Shown piece after piece: positions 59,574-64,000 of a stretch of 64,000 bases of DNA. Each line of letters begins with the position of its first letter. Positions within the stretch are counted from its first letter, which is position 1. This DNA comes from 67-14 sp035502775. Its GTDB lineage: Bacteria > Actinomycetota > Thermoleophilia > Solirubrobacterales > 70-9. Both the position numbers and the translations under genes were made by a program. Where the stretch lies: the NCBI GenBank assembly GCA_035502775.1, contig DATJUB010000023.1:1-64000 (forward strand), given 5' to 3'. Under the pieces are notes generated by a model, which saw only the letters and a program-made list of their open reading frames with translations, had not been told where the DNA came from and did not search any database.

Positions 59574-60694
59574 CCGCCCGATACCGCGTTCACGTACTGC
59601 GGGGCCAGACCGTCCTTGAACTTCTCCGGTGTCGCTTCACCCTCCAGCTGACCGAGAGAGGACAGGAACTCGGCGGCCGCCTGGAGGTTTCCGGCGAGTC
59701 CGCCCGGAGCGGCCTCGGTCCCCAGATACCGCGGCTTGGATTGCTCCTCGGCCGTGAGGAAGGTGAGGCCCTTGGTCTGCTTCAGCGCCTCGGCCGGCTC
59801 GATGCTCAGCTCGGACGCGATCGCCGCGGCGGCCGCGTCCGGGTCCGACTTGTAGAGCTCGACCGCCCTGTTCTGGGCGTCGACCCAGGTCTGGACGGCG
59901 TCGGGGTATTGATCGGCGAACTCGTTGGTCACCACCGCGAGATCGGCCGTGACCTCGCCCTGCTTGGCCAGTTGAGCGCTGTCGGTCAAGACCACGCCGC
60001 CGTCGGCCTTCAGTTCATCGAGGGTCGGTGACCAGACGTAGGCCGCGTCGATGTCGCCGCGGGTCCAGGCCGCCAGGATCGCCTCCGGCTCGAGGTCCAC
60101 AACCTGGACATCGGTCGGCTTCAGGCCGGCGTCTTTCAGGGCGACCAGCAGGCTGTAGTGCGAGGTGGAGGCCAGCGGGGTGGCGACCTTCTTGCCCTTC
60201 AGGCCGGCGACGTCGGTGACGCCGGAGTCCGAGGTCGCGACCAGCGATTCGGCGGTCCCGATCACGTCGTGGATCCACGGCACCTTGTACTCAATGCCGC
60301 TGGCGAGCCCGTTGCTGACCGGGCTCGACCCGGCCAGGCCGAAGTCGATCGCGCCGCCGGCGACCGCCGTGTTGACGTCACCGCCCGAGTCGAACTTGAC
60401 CCACTTGATGGTGCTGTCGGGAAACGCCTGCTCGAGGTAGCCCTCGCTCTTGACGATCAGGTCGCCGTTGGGGATCAGCTGGTAGCCGATGGTGATCGTC
60501 TCCGGTGCGGTCGACGAGGCCGTGGTCGTACTGGCGCCGGTCGTGTCGGCGCTCGTGCTGGGACTGGCGTCCGCGGTCGAATCGGACGAATCCGAATCGC
60601 CGCCGCAGGCGATCAGCATGATCGACGCGGCGAGTGCCGCGAGTACGAGGAGGATGCGCCATTGGCGAGTGCTTGTCGGGTGCGTTGCGTTCAT
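59570..60694 (-). CDS. ssuA: aliphatic sulfonate/taurine-binding lipoprotein
   Basis: 374 aa. Lipobox LIAC near residue 30, a Ser/Thr-rich linker (about 32-63), then a type 2 periplasmic-binding fold (TITIGYQLIPNGDLIVKSEG, GAIDFGLAGSSPVSNGLASG). Closest in feel to TauA/SsuA. Delivers sulfonates to SsuC. The specific substrate (taurine versus alkanesulfonate) cannot be set; ssuD in the operon favours alkanesulfonates. Confidence 0.85.
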   Translation of the reverse strand: MNATHPTSTRQWRILLVLAALAASIMLIACGGDSDSSDSTADASPSTSADTTGASTTTASSTAPETITIGYQLIPNGDLIVKSEGYLEQAFPDSTIKWVKFDSGGDVNTAVAGGAIDFGLAGSSPVSNGLASGIEYKVPWIHDVIGTAESLVATSDSGVTDVAGLKGKKVATPLASTSHYSLLVALKDAGLKPTDVQVVDLEPEAILAAWTRGDIDAAYVWSPTLDELKADGGVVLTDSAQLAKQGEVTADLAVVTNEFADQYPDAVQTWVDAQNRAVELYKSDPDAAAAAIASELSIEPAEALKQTKGLTFLTAEEQSKPRYLGTEAAPGGLAGNLQAAAEFLSSLGQLEGEATPEKFKDGLAPQYVNAVSGG

Positions 60695-60766
60695 GTGTTT
60701 TTGAACCTCCCTGGTTCATTGTCGGACGGAGATGCTTCGTCTTTGGTTGGTTGAGGGGATTCCCGT

Positions 60767-61684
60767 TCAGTGGCCGCGCCAAGGAACGAGGACGCGATCG
60801 ATTCCACGGATCAGCAAGTCGATCGCCAGACCGCAGATACCGATGACGATGATTCCCAGGAGGACGACTTCGGTCGCGTTGTAGCGCTGGGCGTCGCTGA
60901 CCATGCCTCCGATCCCGGGTAGGCCGTTGATCGTCTCGGCGGCGACCACGGTCGTGAAGGCGATGCCGAGGGCGACCCTGATTCCGGTCATGACCTCGGG
61001 AAGGATGGAGGGGACCGTGACGTGCCGGACCGTCTGCCACCGATTGGCCCCGAGCATGCGCACGGCATCGAGGCGGTCCTCCGGAACGTTTCGCACCGCC
61101 GCCGCGGTCGCGATCACGATCGGGGGGAAGGCCGCCAGGAAGAGCAGGGTGACCTTGGGGGTCTCGTCGATACCGAACCAGATCACCAGCAGGCTGAAGT
61201 AGGCGAGCGGGGGCAGGTTGCGCAGGAAGTCGATCGCCGGGCCGAAGATCCAGCGCAGCGGCGTGACCACCGCGAGCAGGATGCCGGTCGGCACGCCGAC
61301 CACGATCGCCAGCAGGCCTCCCTTGAGCAGACGGGACAGGCTGTACCAGAGGTGCTCCTGGAGGTAGTAGCCGCTGTATCCCCGGATCCCGTCGTGATCC
61401 CCGGTGATCACGAAGAGCTGCCCGAACACGTCGAAGGGCGACGGCACCAGCAGGGGCGGCCAGATCTCGGCTGCGGCGACCGCCCACCAGATGCCGATCA
61501 GCACCGCGATCGCCGAGAGCTGAACCAGGAACTGGCGGGCGAACTTGGTCCAGCGGCGGGGCGGCCGTTCGGCGGCGCTCGCTGCCGTGGCCGGCGTCGG
61601 CTTCGGCGAGGTGACCGTCGCGTCGAACGTCACCGGGTCGATTTCCGAGACTTTGTTGCTTAAGTTGATTGGGTTACTCGACAT
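60767..61684 (-). CDS. ssuC: aliphatic sulfonate ABC transporter permease
   Basis: 305 aa. N-terminal cytoplasmic tail of about 55 residues, six membrane segments and the EAA loop (RMLGANRWQTVRHVTVPSILPEVMTG). ATG 61684 lies just after the hairpin at 61724-61770; the longer frame crosses that terminator and is rejected. First gene of the ssu operon; TTATCT about 16 bases upstream may be its -10 box. Confidence 0.9.
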   Translation of the reverse strand: MSSNPINLSNKVSEIDPVTFDATVTSPKPTPATAASAAERPPRRWTKFARQFLVQLSAIAVLIGIWWAVAAAEIWPPLLVPSPFDVFGQLFVITGDHDGIRGYSGYYLQEHLWYSLSRLLKGGLLAIVVGVPTGILLAVVTPLRWIFGPAIDFLRNLPPLAYFSLLVIWFGIDETPKVTLLFLAAFPPIVIATAAAVRNVPEDRLDAVRMLGANRWQTVRHVTVPSILPEVMTGIRVALGIAFTTVVAAETINGLPGIGGMVSDAQRYNATEVVLLGIIVIGICGLAIDLLIRGIDRVLVPWRGH

Positions 61685-61723
61685 TGAGTCGAGCAAGATA
61701 ACAGACGCGGTCCGCCCTCGCAA

Positions 61724-61770
61724 AAGAGAACGGGGTTTTGCCGAAATACTCGGCAAAACCCCGTTCTCTT
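61724..61770 (-). terminator. 21-bp perfect hairpin terminator
   Basis: 61724-61744 pairs perfectly with 61750-61770 around a 5-base loop, followed on the minus strand by TTTTG. Separates the hydroquinone-reductase-like gene from the ssu operon. Confidence 0.9.
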
Positions 61771-61794
61771 GAAAGACGGAAGGTTTGGCTGGGA

Positions 61795-62733
61795 CTAGAG
61801 CGAGAGGTGCTCTCGCTCGGGCGGTGAATCGAGATCGAGCATCGGTCCGGCCGGGACGATCCGGGTCGGATTGATCTGGGGGTGGGTCACGTAGTAGTGG
61901 CGCTTGATGTCGTCGAAATCGACCGTCTCCGCGATACCCGGCTGCTGGTAGAGCTCCCGCAGGTAGCCGGAGAGATTGTCGTAGTCGGCGATCCGTCTCT
62001 GGTTGCACTTGAAGTGGCCGACATAGACCGCGTCGAACCGGATCAGGGTGACGAACAGGCGCCAATCGGCCTCGGTGATCTGATCTCCGGTGAGATAGCG
62101 CTTCCCGGCGAGGATGTCGTCAACCCAATCGAGCGCCTCGAACAGTTCGACGAAGGCTTCCTCGTAGGTCTCCTGCTGGGTCGCGAAACCGCAGCGGTAC
62201 ACGCCGTTGTTGATGCTGTCGTAGATCCGCTCGTTGAGGCGGTCGATCTCCTCGCGGAGATCCTCCGGACAGAGATCCAGCTCCGGATTCTCCGCGAAGG
62301 CGTTGAACTCCGAGTTGAGCATCCGGATGATCTCGGAGCTCTCGTTGTTGACCGCGCGGTTCTCCCGCTTGTCCCAGAGCAGAGGCACGGTCACCCTGGC
62401 CGAGAAATCCGGATCGGTCAGTCTGTACGCCTCGGCCAGAAACGGGAACCCGTTGACCGGATCCGGATCGTCCGGATAGAACCGCCAGCCCTCCTCGTCC
62501 CGGATCGGATCGACCACGGTCATCGAGATCACGTCCTCCAGCCCCTTCAATCTGCGATAGATGATCGTGCGGGAGGCCCAGGGGCAGGCGTACGAGACAT
62601 ACAGGTGGTAGCGGCCCGGCTCGGCCTTGAACCCCGAGGAGCCGTCGGCGGTGACCCATTCCCTGAACGCGCTCCGCTGGCGCACGAAGGCACCCTTCTC
62701 GTTGGTCTCCACCGGAAACTGTGCTTCGCTCAT
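61795..62733 (-). CDS. glutathionyl-hydroquinone reductase-like (Xi-class GST) protein
   Basis: 312 aa. Thioredoxin-like N-domain with the catalytic CPWASR, then VDPIRDEEGWRFYPDDP, VPLLWDK, and the C-terminal helical domain with YEEAFVELFEALDWVDDIL and ITEADWRLFVTLIRFD, all typical of YqjG/ECM4 proteins. They reduce S-glutathionyl hydroquinones; in actinobacteria another thiol may be used. ATG 62733 gives the usual length; the 463-aa reading is an over-extension. Confidence 0.92.
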   Translation of the reverse strand: MSEAQFPVETNEKGAFVRQRSAFREWVTADGSSGFKAEPGRYHLYVSYACPWASRTIIYRRLKGLEDVISMTVVDPIRDEEGWRFYPDDPDPVNGFPFLAEAYRLTDPDFSARVTVPLLWDKRENRAVNNESSEIIRMLNSEFNAFAENPELDLCPEDLREEIDRLNERIYDSINNGVYRCGFATQQETYEEAFVELFEALDWVDDILAGKRYLTGDQITEADWRLFVTLIRFDAVYVGHFKCNQRRIADYDNLSGYLRELYQQPGIAETVDFDDIKRHYYVTHPQINPTRIVPAGPMLDLDSPPEREHLSL

Positions 62734-62857
62734 CTGGGGCCTCTCGGGTCGCGTGCTTGCCCACCAATCGTAGTCAGCCGCAACATCGGGCCCGAAAGCC
62801 CGGCTATGCTGCAGAAAGCCGCAGGGAGCGGCCACCAACGAATCAAGGGAGATTTTC

Positions 62858-64000
62858 TTGGGATCCATGCGTTTCAGCCGGATCGTTCCGCTCGCCGGGA
62901 TGGTCACCGCGTTCTTTCTGCTGCTCGCGATCACGCTCGGCGTGAAGGACGCCGCCGCCGCGGAATCTCCCTTCAAGATCGAGTTCGACGCCAGCGACAT
63001 CCAGGTCAACGTGATCAAGGACCTCCCGCTCGACGCCCTCACCACGAAGGCGTCGCTGGAAGGCACGATCGACGAGAACGGCAACGTGACCATCCCCAAG
63101 GGCGGTTTCACAATGCCCGAGCTCGGCATCACCGAGCCGGTCTCGGTCAAGGGATTCATGGGAATCGAAGGCCCCGCGACCGGCACCTACGACGCGGCCA
63201 CCGGACGGCTGGACCTCGACACCACGGCGGGACTGTGGGTATCGGTCAACGTCAAGCAGCTGATCGACGCCGCCTCCGGCCTGGGACTCGACCTGAGCGG
63301 CTCGCTCGGCGAGTTCGGTCCCTACATCGGCCTGATCGGAAACCTGACCTGCGGGTTCTCACCGATGAACCTGCATTTCTCGACCGAACCCAACTCCCTC
63401 GCCACCGGCCAGAGATTCACCACCGGTCCGGGTGGGCCGGGTGCGATCTCGGCCGAGTGGTCGAAGCTCGGACCCTTCGCCGGCCGGACCAAGGTCCTCG
63501 GCCTGATCGATGCCTGCCAGCTGCTCCAGGATCAGCTGCCCACCCTGCTGGCCGGGCTCGGCGGCACCGAACTGGGCGGCTTCGACATCGGATCCCTGCT
63601 GGGCGACATCGACCTGTCCAACCTGGACGATGTCGACCTCGGCCCGAGCGCCATCACCCTGACCAGGACCAGCATCGACCCGCCCGACCCCGGCGATCCG
63701 GGTGAACCGGGCGGACCGAAACCGACCGCCGCGAAACTGAAGCTCTCGGTGACCCCGAAGAACCGGCGGGCCAAGGCCGGCTCAAAGGTCCGCTATCGCG
63801 CCACCGTCACCAATGTCGGCGGCACCAAGGCGAGCGCGGTCAAGGTCTGCATCAAGGCGCCGAAGGCCACCGCCAGGATCAAGCGCTGCCGGGATCTCGG
63901 AACCGTGGCTCCAGGAGCCTCGAAGGTCCGGAGGTTCGACCTGAAGCTGAAGAAGGGCGCGGCTCGGCACAGCTACAGGATCGGATTCGAAACCAGGTCG
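62858..64000 (+). CDS. secreted protein with lysine-rich C-terminal module (runs off the window)
   Basis: At least 381 aa, no stop before the end. Starts at TTG 62858 (AAGGGAG 7 bases upstream) or ATG 62867. Signal peptide about 4-32. Beta-rich central domain (about 35-270; TGPGGPGAISAEWSKLGPFAGRTK), a Pro/Gly-rich linker (DPGDPGEPGGP), then the CARDB/DUF11-like module (VTPKNRRAKAGSKVRYRATV, VKVCIKAPKATARIKRC) also found at the ends of the proteins at 25-38 kb. A long plus-strand frame that overlaps it (to 63705) is a shadow. Divergent from the hydroquinone-reductase-like gene. Confidence 0.82.
   Translation, partial: MGSMRFSRIVPLAGMVTAFFLLLAITLGVKDAAAAESPFKIEFDASDIQVNVIKDLPLDALTTKASLEGTIDENGNVTIPKGGFTMPELGITEPVSVKGFMGIEGPATGTYDAATGRLDLDTTAGLWVSVNVKQLIDAASGLGLDLSGSLGEFGPYIGLIGNLTCGFSPMNLHFSTEPNSLATGQRFTTGPGGPGAISAEWSKLGPFAGRTKVLGLIDACQLLQDQLPTLLAGLGGTELGGFDIGSLLGDIDLSNLDDVDLGPSAITLTRTSIDPPDPGDPGEPGGPKPTAAKLKLSVTPKNRRAKAGSKVRYRATVTNVGGTKASAVKVCIKAPKATARIKRCRDLGTVAPGASKVRRFDLKLKKGAARHSYRIGFETRS

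Noticed and set aside
61882..63705. 607-aa plus-strand ORF
   Set aside because: Antisense to the hydroquinone-reductase-like gene and then out of frame with the real secreted protein; low-complexity Arg/Asp/Gln composition typical of high-GC shadows.

Overview
The window is high-GC bacterial chromosome with dense, short-spaced genes, frequent 4-base stop/start overlaps, GTG/TTG starts and many large secreted proteins ending in a lysine-rich domain. This suits an actinobacterium, most likely a deep-branching Thermoleophilia/Solirubrobacterales-type organism. That placement is inference from gene content; there is no rRNA in the window.

Layout: 0-2.4 kb, a small hypothetical and a large membrane protein, then tRNA-Ser(CGA). 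2.5-5.5 kb, a lower-GC accessory cassette: nucleoside deoxyribosyltransferase-like ORF with an in-frame TGA, ImmA/IrrE-type metallopeptidase and a thymidylate-synthase-like protein. 5.6-11.8 kb, copper-type secreted protein, tRNA-Ser(GGA), tadA, subtilisin-like protease, a secreted four-cysteine protein, universal stress protein, metallo-beta-lactamase-fold enzyme. 11.8-25.3 kb, mostly housekeeping: membrane protein, cation/proton antiporter with TetR regulator, K+ channel, pgl-gnd divergent from zwf, ppa, rlmN, a second four-cysteine protein and an ABC-2 exporter operon with an embedded dehydrogenase.

25.4-38.1 kb is a block of large secreted proteins (DUF11-type repeats, FG-GAP propeller, RTX-like repeats), several sharing a lysine-rich C-terminal module, two with sigma70-type promoters followed by roughly 300-nt leaders. 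38.2-47.2 kb is the most distinctive part: seven intact genes plus two decayed copies of one family of small secreted proteins with four conserved cysteines. Most have their own TTGACA-N17-TATAAT-like promoter and a leader RNA of about 100 nt with a conserved GACGCC block and a compensating GGYC/GRCC hairpin. With the copies at 9.8 and 22.3 kb there are nine intact members, one carrying two domains.

47.3-57.5 kb holds two paralogous XRE regulators flanking an ECF sigma/ArsR-type pair, then a methyltransferase, a possible 20-residue precursor peptide, a ThiF/MccB-like E1 enzyme and an oligopeptide ABC transporter: a candidate modified-peptide locus. 57.6-61.7 kb is a sulfonate use cluster (ssuD, ssuB, ssuA, ssuC); 61.8-62.7 kb a glutathionyl-hydroquinone-reductase-like protein; the window ends inside another secreted lysine-rich-tail protein. 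No CRISPR array, IS element, rRNA or replication origin was seen.
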